NCBI GenBank assembly: GCA_002712125.1
Contig: PASL01000029.1
Coordinates: forward strand, 1-7,062
Direction: 5' to 3'
DNA length: 7,062 nt
Source of the DNA: Chloroflexota bacterium
GTDB taxonomy: Bacteria > Chloroflexota > Dehalococcoidia > Lucifugimonadales > Lucifugimonadaceae
The position numbers and the translations under genes were made by a program. The notes below the pieces were generated by a model. It was not told where the DNA came from, made no database searches, and was given only the letters and a program-made list of their open reading frames with translations. Shown piece after piece: positions 1-4,844 of this stretch (positions are counted from its first letter, which is position 1; each line of letters opens with the position of its first letter).

Positions 1-267
1 GTTCAACCCTGTAGGTGAACCGGGAAAAAGAACGTTTCGGTTATCATCAAAAGACCCGAAACTAATTCGTGGAGGATAACAACCAGTCAACATTGCAGCT
101 CTAGAAGGTGAGCAGACAGGAGATGCCATATAAAAGTTTGTGAACTTAATTCCCTCTTCAGATAATTTATCTATATTTGGAGTATCATTTAGCTTTGAAC
201 CATAGCAACCTAAGTCTCCATATCCCAAGTCATCACAATTAATTAATATTATATTTGGGTTATTCAT
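1..267 (-). CDS. Sulfatase (formylglycine-dependent, arylsulfatase-like), N-terminal part
   Basis: The 89 visible residues begin MNNPNIILINCDDLGYGDLGC, the usual N-terminus of type I sulfatases in the alkaline phosphatase superfamily. D12 and D13 are the expected metal ligands. CSPSRAAMLTG at residues 52-62 is the sulfatase signature C-x-P-S-R, in which C52 would be oxidised to formylglycine and act as catalytic nucleophile on sulfate esters. The cysteine type needs a formylglycine-generating enzyme or an anaerobic maturase, not seen here. No signal peptide precedes the domain, so the enzyme appears cytoplasmic, or the true start lies elsewhere. I chose the ATG at 267 because it directly precedes the conserved start of the fold; no Shine-Dalgarno is visible. 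The gene lies 22 bases after the histidine kinase stop on the same strand, suggesting co-transcription. The C-terminal part lies beyond base 1, so the substrate (sulfated glycan, choline sulfate or other) cannot be told. Confidence 0.9.
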   Translation of the reverse strand, partial: MNNPNIILINCDDLGYGDLGCYGSKLNDTPNIDKLSEEGIKFTNFYMASPVCSPSRAAMLTGCYPPRISFGSFDDNRNVLFPGSPTGLN

Positions 268-289
268 GTAAATATATTAGTTTATATAA

Positions 290-1786
290 TCACAAAGGTA
301 AAGAAATTAAGAATGAAGTTCCTTCGTTTTCAATACTTTTTACGTTTATATTTCCTCCGTGAGCTTCTACTAGTTTTTTCACTATAGATAATCCCAATCC
401 TGTGCCTCCTGTAGAACGATTTCTACTAATATCAGCTCGGTAAAATTGATCAAATATTTTTTCTAAATCTTTTTCTTTTATTCCTGTTCCATTGTCAGAA
501 ATTTCTATTTCAATATTATATTTTTGGGATTTTATTGAAATATTAATAATCCCTTTATTTGGCGTATGAATTAAAGCGTTTTCAATAAGATTTGATAAAA
601 TTTGCTTGATTCTCGTACTGTCAAATTCAATCATTATTTCATCTTTATCACTGATGACTTTAGATTTGATTGATTTGTCATTAAATTTATTATTAAAATC
701 GCTATGAGTATTTTTAACTATTTCAACTAAATTATCGATTTTTTTATTCAGTAATAATGCTTTGGAATCCGCTATAGATAATATTCTAAGATCTTCTACA
801 AGTTTAGATAAATGTAATGTTTGCTCATGTATAGTGTCTATAGTTTCTAGCTCGCTTTTTATTATTCCATCCTTGTAAGCTTCAATGTAACCAATAATAT
901 TTGTAAGGGGAGTTCTTAACTCATGTGCTATATCTGCTGTTAGTCTTTTTTGAACAGATTTTGATTGTTCGAGATCTTCTATCATTTTATTGAAAACTTT
1001 TGATAAGTCTCCTAATTCATCATTACTATCTTCTTGTATCCTATGAGACAAATTGCCTTCTCCAACTAATAGTGCGGCATTGCGAAGGTTTTTTATTGGA
1101 AAAATCATTTTTTTAGTTAGATACATTATTATTACTAATCCAATTATGCCTGCTAATATACCTGAAAAAATAAGGGTCCTTTGATATGAATTTTTTAGGT
1201 CATTTAATGGAGGGTCAACTAAATCTGATAATTGATCATAATACTCATCAGAGGCTTTAATATCAGAATTGATTTTATTACTTACAGAGCTAATTTTTTC
1301 TAATGGATTGTATTCCCTCAATAATAACGGTCTTTGATTTTTTTTTGGATTTGTATCAATATATAAATTTCCAATTAATTCCTTTTTTTTATTTTCTACG
1401 GGATAAACTGTATCAAAAATAGCCCCATTACCAAATCTTTCATAAAATGTTTCATATTCACCTTTAGAATCGATTGCTATTTGGCTAGAATCTACGACAA
1501 TGAATCCTTCATTATTATTTAATACAACGCGCCATCCATAAAGTTTTGCAATCTGTTGCGCTGAATATTGTAATTCTCGATAATCGGATAATTCTTCTAA
1601 TGATTCTTTCAAGATAATTTCTGCTCTTAATGATTTATTTTCGTTTATTTTCTTATCAATATTCTTAATTGCTTGATTTGTACTGAATGCAGAAAAAATG
1701 CTCGTTGAAAGTAGTATTATAGATATTACTAAAGCAAAACTTATAGAAAATTTAACTTGAAGTGAGTAAAATTTATTAATTTTCAA
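290..1786 (-). CDS. Membrane sensor histidine kinase (HAMP-HisKA-HATPase_c)
   Basis: This 498-residue protein is a complete class I sensor kinase. Hydrophobic segments at about 12-34 and 204-224 flank an extracytoplasmic region of about 170 residues; its YGWRVVLNNNEGFIVVDS stretch (83-100) looks like a PAS/Cache-like sensor strand pair (inference). A HAMP linker spans about 222-276. The H-box ADIAHELRTPLTN carries the phospho-accepting H288. The ATPase domain shows the N-box (N399, N403), G1 box DNGTGI (431-436), F-box FDQFYR (445-450) and G2 box GTGLGLS (461-467), so it should be active. The protein would autophosphorylate and pass phosphate to the adjacent regulator. The start is TTG: no in-frame ATG lies near, and AGGA stands 7 bases upstream. 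The start lies inside the end of the regulator gene (11-base overlap), implying translational coupling. The architecture resembles PhoR/ResE/WalK-like kinases, but the signal cannot be deduced. Confidence 0.96.
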   Translation of the reverse strand: MKINKFYSLQVKFSISFALVISIILLSTSIFSAFSTNQAIKNIDKKINENKSLRAEIILKESLEELSDYRELQYSAQQIAKLYGWRVVLNNNEGFIVVDSSQIAIDSKGEYETFYERFGNGAIFDTVYPVENKKKELIGNLYIDTNPKKNQRPLLLREYNPLEKISSVSNKINSDIKASDEYYDQLSDLVDPPLNDLKNSYQRTLIFSGILAGIIGLVIIMYLTKKMIFPIKNLRNAALLVGEGNLSHRIQEDSNDELGDLSKVFNKMIEDLEQSKSVQKRLTADIAHELRTPLTNIIGYIEAYKDGIIKSELETIDTIHEQTLHLSKLVEDLRILSIADSKALLLNKKIDNLVEIVKNTHSDFNNKFNDKSIKSKVISDKDEIMIEFDSTRIKQILSNLIENALIHTPNKGIINISIKSQKYNIEIEISDNGTGIKEKDLEKIFDQFYRADISRNRSTGGTGLGLSIVKKLVEAHGGNINVKSIENEGTSFLISLPL

Positions 1787-2471
1787 ATTTATATCCTACT
1801 CCATATATAGATTCTAAATTTTTCTGATCAGGATATATATTTTCAATTTTTTTCCTAAGATTTGATATGTGAGTATCAATATTTCTATTATAGCCTTCAA
1901 AATCATATCCGAAAACTTCATTGATTATCTGGTCTCTTGAAAATATTCTACCTTCATTTTCCATCAATAATTTTAGTATATTAAACTCAGTTGGAGTTAA
2001 TTTAATTGTCTGCTTTTTTATCATTACTTTATGTGAAAAAATATCTATTTCAAAATTTTCAGTACGTAATTTTTTAGATTTTGAAGTGAAATTTTCTACA
2101 TCTTTTTTTTCACTTCTCCTTAGTACAGCATTTACTCTTGATATCAGTTCTCTTGGACTGAATGGTTTTGTTACATAATCATCTGCACCAATATCAAGAC
2201 CTTCCAATTTGTCAGCTTCATCTACTCTTGCAGTCACCATTATGACTGGCACATTCGAAACTTTTCTAATGTTTTTGCATATTTTTATTCCGTCTATTCC
2301 AGGAAGATTTAGGTCTAGTAAAATTATATCTACATTATTTGATAAGGCATAATCTTGGCCTTTTATGCCATCATTAAATTCAATTACATCATATCCTGAA
2401 TCTGACAGATATAACCTTATCAGTTGAGAAACTGATTTATCATCTTCAATTATAAGAGCTTTTTTAGTCAT
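1776..2471 (-). CDS. OmpR/PhoB-family response regulator
   Basis: The 231 residues match the family's usual length. Residues 1-120 are a receiver domain with acidic pocket E9, D10, D11, phospho-acceptor D53 (LLDLNLPGIDG), switch T80 and conserved K102 (TKPFSPREL). Residues about 130-230 are a winged helix-turn-helix: KLTPTEFNILKLLMENEGR, then the recognition-helix stretch RNIDTHISNLRKKI at 196-209 and the C-terminal hairpin SIYGVGYKFEN. It should be phosphorylated by the downstream kinase and bind direct-repeat DNA sites as a dimer to control transcription. It is the first gene of the probable operon regulator-kinase-sulfatase. The ATG at 2471 gives the standard N-terminus MTKKALIIEDD; no Shine-Dalgarno is visible before it. 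All key residues are present. The regulon is unknown; names such as PhoP or ResD would be guesses. Confidence 0.97.
   Translation of the reverse strand: MTKKALIIEDDKSVSQLIRLYLSDSGYDVIEFNDGIKGQDYALSNNVDIILLDLNLPGIDGIKICKNIRKVSNVPVIMVTARVDEADKLEGLDIGADDYVTKPFSPRELISRVNAVLRRSEKKDVENFTSKSKKLRTENFEIDIFSHKVMIKKQTIKLTPTEFNILKLLMENEGRIFSRDQIINEVFGYDFEGYNRNIDTHISNLRKKIENIYPDQKNLESIYGVGYKFEN
1794..1797 (-). promoter_or_regulatory. Shine-Dalgarno that fixes the TTG start of the histidine kinase
   Basis: On the minus strand AGGA lies 7 bases before TTG at 1786, inside the last codons of the response regulator gene. This supports TTG as a real start and coupling of kinase translation to that of the regulator. 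Confidence 0.6.
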
Positions 2472-2488
2472 TATATGTATAACATGCT

Positions 2489-2529
2489 AGTATGAATATT
2501 ATTACTGTGAAATGTTAAGATTTGGTCAA
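2489..2529 (-). promoter_or_regulatory. Putative promoter and possible autoregulatory site of the two-component operon
   Basis: Two overlapping candidates are visible on the minus strand in the 63 bases between the tRNA and the regulator. One is TTGACC (2524-2529) with a 17-base spacer to AGTAAT (2501-2506). The other is TTAACA (2513-2518) with an 18-base spacer to CATACT (2489-2494). TTAACA is followed at a 7-base period by TTCACA (2506-2511) and 15 bases further by TTCATA (2491-2496), similar half-sites of the sort OmpR/PhoB-type regulators bind. Self-regulation is inference. Read-through from the tRNA promoter is also possible, because no terminator is seen. Confidence 0.4.
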
Positions 2530-2534
2530 GAAAA

Positions 2535-2611
2535 TGGCACCCCGGGTGGGACTCGAACCCACAACCTAAAGATTAGAAGTCTTTCACTCTATCCAGTTGA
2601 GCTACCGGGGC
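2535..2611 (-). tRNA. tRNA-Arg(UCU)
   Basis: The minus strand folds into a full cloverleaf of 77 bases with encoded CCA. The acceptor stem is GCCCCGG with CCGGGGT (first pair a G-U wobble). The D arm is GCTC/GAGT, and the anticodon stem AAAGA/TCTTT encloses loop CTTCTAA. A five-base variable region AGGTT and T arm GTGGG-TTCGAGT-CCCAC follow, then discriminator G and CCA. The anticodon TCT (bases 2575-2577) reads AGA and AGG, the dominant arginine codons in neighbouring genes such as dnaN (13 of 14 arginines). No intron or decay is seen. Confidence 0.97.
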
Positions 2612-2620
2612 AATGTAATT

Positions 2621-2650
2621 ATTTTACCTTTTTTTTATATTTTTTGTCCT
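2621..2650 (-). promoter_or_regulatory. Promoter of tRNA-Arg
   Basis: On the minus strand a -35-like AGGACA (2645-2650) and -10 box TAAAAT (2621-2626, one mismatch) are separated by 18 bases. The -10 box ends 9 bases before the mature tRNA 5' end, so transcription would begin almost at the tRNA itself. Confidence 0.5.
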
Positions 2651-2679
2651 AATTATTTATTATAAATATTACAAAAAAT

Positions 2680-3336
2680 TTAATTTGAGTTATTTCTAAT
2701 TTCATTTATTCTTTTATATATAAACCATGAGATAAGTAATAATATAATAATAAATATAGGTATATCGAATGGTTTCATTATCTCTCTTATTTGCTTATAG
2801 TTATCTCCTAGAATATAACCCGCTAAAGACAATCCAAAAGTCCAGGGAAAAGCTCCTAAAAAAGTGAATAGAGAGAATTTAATAACATTCATTTTTGCTA
2901 ATCCAGCTGGGATTGAAATAAATCCTCTTACCCCGGGAATTAATCTTGCAATTATAACAATTATTTCACCTTTTCTTAGAAATAAATTTTCTGCTTTATC
3001 AATATCTTTTTTTGTAATTAATATATACTTTCCATACTTTTCTAAAAGAGGTCTTCCTCCTATTCGACAAACATAATATTCAATTAGTGAGCCTATAAGG
3101 CTTCCGATTGCTCCATAAAATCCAGCAAAAAACACATAAATTATACCTAGATTTTTTTCTGATACTAGAAGCCATCCTGCTAGAGGCATAATTATTTCAC
3201 TCGGTAAGGGTAGGGCGGTACTTTCTATAGACATCAAGACTATTATTCCCCACCAACCCATAAACTCATAAATTTCATTAGTAAAATTTAATATTGCTGT
3301 TTCAAGACTATGTATTATTTCTGTGATTAGTTCCAT
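2680..3336 (-). CDS. DedA-family (SNARE-associated/VTT domain) membrane protein
   Basis: The protein has 218 residues, typical of DedA proteins, with hydrophobic stretches at about 27-57, 63-88, 124-146, 152-176 and 190-207. Family hallmarks are SIESTALPLPSEIIMPLAG (36-54), with acidic E38 and E47, and ARLIPGVRGFISIPAG (130-145), with R131 and R137. In E. coli YqjA and YghB, equivalent acidic and arginine residues are essential. Known DedA members support membrane homeostasis, and some carry undecaprenyl phosphate or phospholipids across the inner membrane; which applies here is not visible. The ATG at 3336 gives the normal N-terminus, and a consensus -35 promoter lies just before it. No Shine-Dalgarno is seen and the leader would be only about a dozen bases. 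It precedes tRNA-Arg on the same strand, which has its own promoter, so no functional link is implied. Confidence 0.92.
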   Translation of the reverse strand: MELITEIIHSLETAILNFTNEIYEFMGWWGIIVLMSIESTALPLPSEIIMPLAGWLLVSEKNLGIIYVFFAGFYGAIGSLIGSLIEYYVCRIGGRPLLEKYGKYILITKKDIDKAENLFLRKGEIIVIIARLIPGVRGFISIPAGLAKMNVIKFSLFTFLGAFPWTFGLSLAGYILGDNYKQIREIMKPFDIPIFIIILLLISWFIYKRINEIRNNSN

Positions 3337-3356
3337 AATTTTTTAACAAGTAACTG

Positions 3357-3384
3357 AGAATAAATCGTTTTATAGGCGTGTCAA
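3357..3384 (-). promoter_or_regulatory. Promoter of the dedA-family gene
   Basis: On the minus strand a perfect TTGACA (3379-3384) is followed after 16 bases by TATTCT (3357-3362, two mismatches to TATAAT). The -10 box ends 20 bases before the ATG, so the 5' leader would be very short, which fits the missing Shine-Dalgarno. Confidence 0.6.
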
Positions 3385-3406
3385 AATTTCTTATAAATAA
3401 AATATA

Positions 3407-3425
3407 CCATTTTAAATTTAAATGG
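3407..3425. repeat. Inverted repeat CCATTT-N7-AAATGG
   Basis: Six-base arms CCATTT (3407-3412) and AAATGG (3420-3425) flank TAAATTT, giving a near-palindrome of 19 bases. It lies about 23 bases upstream of the -35 box of the dedA-family promoter, a place where an operator could sit. Palindromes in AT-rich DNA arise easily, so a function is uncertain. Confidence 0.35.
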
Positions 3426-3543
3426 GGTTTATATCGATCCGACTATTTTTACATTTTTATTATTTTTTTATTATTTTTTTCATAAATAAGAAATTAATTT
3501 CCTAAAAAATAAAAAATAAATACAAAATAAATGATTTTCATGC

Positions 3544-3564
3544 TTATACTAAACCCAAGTATAA
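3544..3564. repeat. Perfect inverted repeat TTATACT-N7-AGTATAA
   Basis: Seven-base perfect arms (3544-3550 and 3558-3564) enclose AAACCCA. The centre is about 80 bases upstream of the -35 box of the HTH gene. It could be an operator or a small hairpin. It has no following T-run on the plus strand, so a terminator is unlikely. Confidence 0.4.
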
Positions 3565-3573
3565 AATTATGTA

Positions 3574-3586
3574 TTGTATTTTACAA
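3574..3586. repeat. Inverted repeat TTGTA-TTT-TACAA
   Basis: Five-base arms around TTT form a 13-base palindrome, itself flanked by two copies of GTATTG (3571-3576 and 3587-3592). It lies about 50 bases upstream of the HTH gene's -35 box and might be a regulator site. Evidence is weak. Confidence 0.25.
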
Positions 3587-3634
3587 GTATTGAATTAGTT
3601 TTTTATTTGTTCAATATTTATTCAAAACATGTTC

Positions 3635-3663
3635 TTGACAAGTAATGTTATCGGAATTACTAT
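3635..3663 (+). promoter_or_regulatory. Strong sigma-70-type promoter of the HTH gene
   Basis: A perfect TTGACA (3635-3640) is followed by an optimal 17-base spacer and TACTAT (3658-3663, two mismatches). Transcription would start near 3670, leaving a leader of about 30 bases that carries the ribosome binding site. Confidence 0.65.
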
Positions 3664-3690
3664 TAAGCTAGTAATAAAAAATTAATTTTC

Positions 3691-3696
3691 GAGGTG
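3691..3696 (+). promoter_or_regulatory. Shine-Dalgarno of the HTH gene, decides the ATG start
   Basis: GAGGTG lies three bases before the ATG at 3700. The GTG within it (3694) is in frame with the gene and could be read as a start two codons earlier, but it is part of the ribosome binding site and has none of its own. The ATG giving MARPKTKK is preferred. Confidence 0.65.
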
Positions 3697-3699
3697 TTT

Positions 3700-3930
3700 A
3701 TGGCACGACCAAAAACTAAAAAAATGTTAGATGCAGAGAAGAAGTTACGTCGTCCCTTAGAGCGTGCGTTACCTGAAATGGTTAATGAATTTGGTCTAAC
3801 TGGAGCAGCAAAGCGTGTAGGCGTAAGTAAGGCTACATTAAGTTATTGGTTGTTGAAATTAGATATTGAGATTCGTAGAGTTGCGTTAGCCAAAGGTGAG
3901 GAAATCGAAATTCGTAGAGTTGAAAGGTAG
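3700..3930 (+). CDS. Small helix-turn-helix protein, 76 residues, function unknown
   Basis: I do not recognise a named family. The N-terminus (MARPKTKKMLDAEKKLRR) is strongly basic. Residues about 33-53 (LTGAAKRVGVSKATLSYWLL) read as a helix-turn-helix of the transposase/Fis/XRE-like shape: helix, G41-V42-S43 turn, then recognition helix KATLSYWLLK. The tail holds EIRRV twice (57-61 and 70-74) around ALAKGE, with alternating residues that suggest a beta-hairpin; the two copies come from a 13-base direct repeat at 3871-3883 and 3910-3922. Arginine is mostly CGT (6 of 10), against 1 of 14 in dnaN, and with the consensus -35 and clear Shine-Dalgarno this suggests high expression or different ancestry. 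No ligand domain is present, so it may be a simple DNA-binding regulator or architectural protein. It ends exactly where larB ends on the other strand. Confidence 0.8.
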   Translation: MARPKTKKMLDAEKKLRRPLERALPEMVNEFGLTGAAKRVGVSKATLSYWLLKLDIEIRRVALAKGEEIEIRRVER

Positions 3931-3949
3931 TTAACCTTTATTTAGTTTT
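3923..3949 (+). terminator. Possible weak terminator between convergent HTH gene and larB
   Basis: AAAGGT (3923-3928) and ACCTTT (3934-3939) can pair around AGTTA, followed by ATTTAGTTTT on the plus strand. The hairpin overlaps both stop codons. The stem is only six pairs with two G-C, and the T-run is interrupted, so termination would be weak. On the minus strand no T-run follows. Confidence 0.3.
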
Positions 3950-4692
3950 ATAATACTTGCTGCCTGATACCCGGCTCCAAAACCATTATCTATATTTACT
4001 GTTGATATTCCGGGGGCACAGGAATTTAGCATTGTAAGAAATGCGCTTAATCCATCTAAATTTGCACCATATCCAACCGATGTAGGTAAAGCTATTATAG
4101 GTGCCTTAACCAATCCTGCTATAACACTAGGTAATGCTCCTTCCATTCCCGCTACTACTATAATGACTTTTGCCTTAGAAATTTCAGGTAGCCTTGTGAA
4201 TAGTCTGTGTATTCCAGCTACTCCAACATCTGTAATCATCTTTACCTTGCATCCCATAAGTTCTGCTGTAAGTTTTGCTTCGGTTGCGTAAGGAAGATCT
4301 GATGTTCCGGCAGAAACTATACTTAAGCCAGGTAATAGAGTTTTTTTTAGTTTTCTTTTATCTAGCCAAATTGTTTTTGAAATTTCAGACCATTTGACTT
4401 CAGGGTAATCATTCTTGAGTAAATTATATGTTTCAACTGAAGATCTTGTAATCAAAAAGAACTTTTCTTCTTCAAATAATTTTTTAGAAATTTCCAAAAC
4501 TTGTTTTGGTGTTTTACTTAGGCCGAAAATAACTTCAGGAAATCCGACTCTAATTTCTCTTAAAAGGTCTACATTTGCAAAATCAGAATCTGAGAAATCA
4601 TTTTCTTTTTCCAAAATTCCAATTACCTCTTCGGGTGATAAGCTTTGAGAATAAAGACGCTTTAAGATTTCATATAATTTTTTATTTTTCAT
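3931..4692 (-). CDS. larB: LarB, pyridinium-3,5-biscarboxylic acid mononucleotide synthase
   Basis: LarB carboxylates and hydrolyses nicotinic acid adenine dinucleotide, the first step to the nickel-pincer nucleotide cofactor of lactate racemase and related LarA enzymes. The 253 residues match the family length and show its marks in order: LREIRVGFPEVIFGLSKTP (44-62), the PurE-like nucleotide site SAGTSDLPYATEA (127-139), DVGVAGIHRL (155-164), AGMEGALPSVIAGLV (181-195), and PTSVGYGANLDGL with LNSCAPGISTVNIDNGFGAG further on. C225 in NSCAPG corresponds to the cysteine known to attack the pyridinium ring. The C-terminal half is homologous to AIR carboxylase PurE, but the N-terminal half and cysteine point to LarB. 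larC, larE and larA are not in the window. It is divergent from dnaN and has no visible Shine-Dalgarno. Confidence 0.95.
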   Translation of the reverse strand: MKNKKLYEILKRLYSQSLSPEEVIGILEKENDFSDSDFANVDLLREIRVGFPEVIFGLSKTPKQVLEISKKLFEEEKFFLITRSSVETYNLLKNDYPEVKWSEISKTIWLDKRKLKKTLLPGLSIVSAGTSDLPYATEAKLTAELMGCKVKMITDVGVAGIHRLFTRLPEISKAKVIIVVAGMEGALPSVIAGLVKAPIIALPTSVGYGANLDGLSAFLTMLNSCAPGISTVNIDNGFGAGYQAASIIKLNKG

Positions 4693-4718
4693 TTATAAAA
4701 TTCTAGATAATTTTTACC

Positions 4719-4747
4719 CGTATAATTAATATTATAATTTTATTCAA
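4719..4747 (-). promoter_or_regulatory. Putative promoter of larB
   Basis: On the minus strand TTGAAT (4742-4747) is spaced 17 bases from TATACG (4719-4724), each with four of six consensus bases. A second -10-like TAGAAT lies 9 bases before the ATG and would give an almost leaderless transcript, but it has no -35. The region is so AT-rich that chance matches are likely. Confidence 0.3.
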
Positions 4748-4774
4748 CTGTAGTATCATATATTAAAAGTGATG

Positions 4775-4800
4775 TTAAATCAGAATTAATATGTTATATA
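4775..4800 (+). promoter_or_regulatory. Putative promoter of dnaN
   Basis: TGTTATATA at 4792-4800 reads as an extended -10 (TG-N-TATATA). The nearest -35-like TTAAAT (4775-4780) is only 14 bases away from TATATA at 4795, or 16 if the overlapping TATATA at 4797 is used. The extended -10 may compensate. The leader would be about 38 bases. Confidence 0.35.
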
Positions 4801-4833
4801 TATACCATAAGAAATAAAGAATTTACTAATTTG

Positions 4834-4839
4834 AAAGGA
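4834..4839 (+). promoter_or_regulatory. Shine-Dalgarno of dnaN
   Basis: AAAGGA ends five bases before the ATG at 4845. An ATG at 4840 is in another frame and is not used. Confidence 0.65.
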
Positions 4840-4844
4840 ATGTC

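Larger units (their letters stand above)
3337..3699. other. AT-rich divergent intergenic region without a gene
   Basis: These 363 bases separate the dedA-family gene (minus) from the small HTH gene (plus). They hold the two divergent promoters, an 11-base tandem repeat ATTATTTTTTT twice at 3459-3480, and three short inverted repeats entered separately. I see no convincing ORF and no RNA gene with recognisable structure. The T-rich tracts (3445-3480) and A-rich tracts (3503-3530) suggest intrinsically bent or easily melted DNA. Confidence 0.7.

Noticed and set aside
1921..2178. Open frame of 85 codons on the plus strand
   Set aside because: It lies wholly inside the response regulator gene on the other strand, which has all its conserved residues; the antisense translation shows no domain and no ribosome binding site.
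2535..2611. tRNA-Arg as an integration site of a mobile element
   Set aside because: No integrase, no duplicated tRNA 3' end and no change of gene type beside it in the window.
2864..3076. Open frame of 70 codons on the plus strand
   Set aside because: Antisense to the dedA-family gene, whose motifs are clear; no start signals or recognisable protein.
3445..3530. T- and A-rich tracts as a replication origin near dnaN
   Set aside because: No cluster of DnaA boxes (TTATNCACA) was seen, and dnaN lies over 1.3 kb away without dnaA.
3531..3593. 20-codon frame MIFMLILNPS... in the intergenic region
   Set aside because: Very short, no Shine-Dalgarno and no promoter; expected by chance.
3694..3696. 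GTG as an upstream start of the HTH gene
   Set aside because: It is part of the GAGGTG ribosome binding site of the ATG at 3700 and has no site of its own.
4415..4648. Open frame of 77 codons on the plus strand
   Set aside because: Antisense to the N-terminal half of larB; low-complexity Ser/Lys/Phe content typical of a shadow frame.
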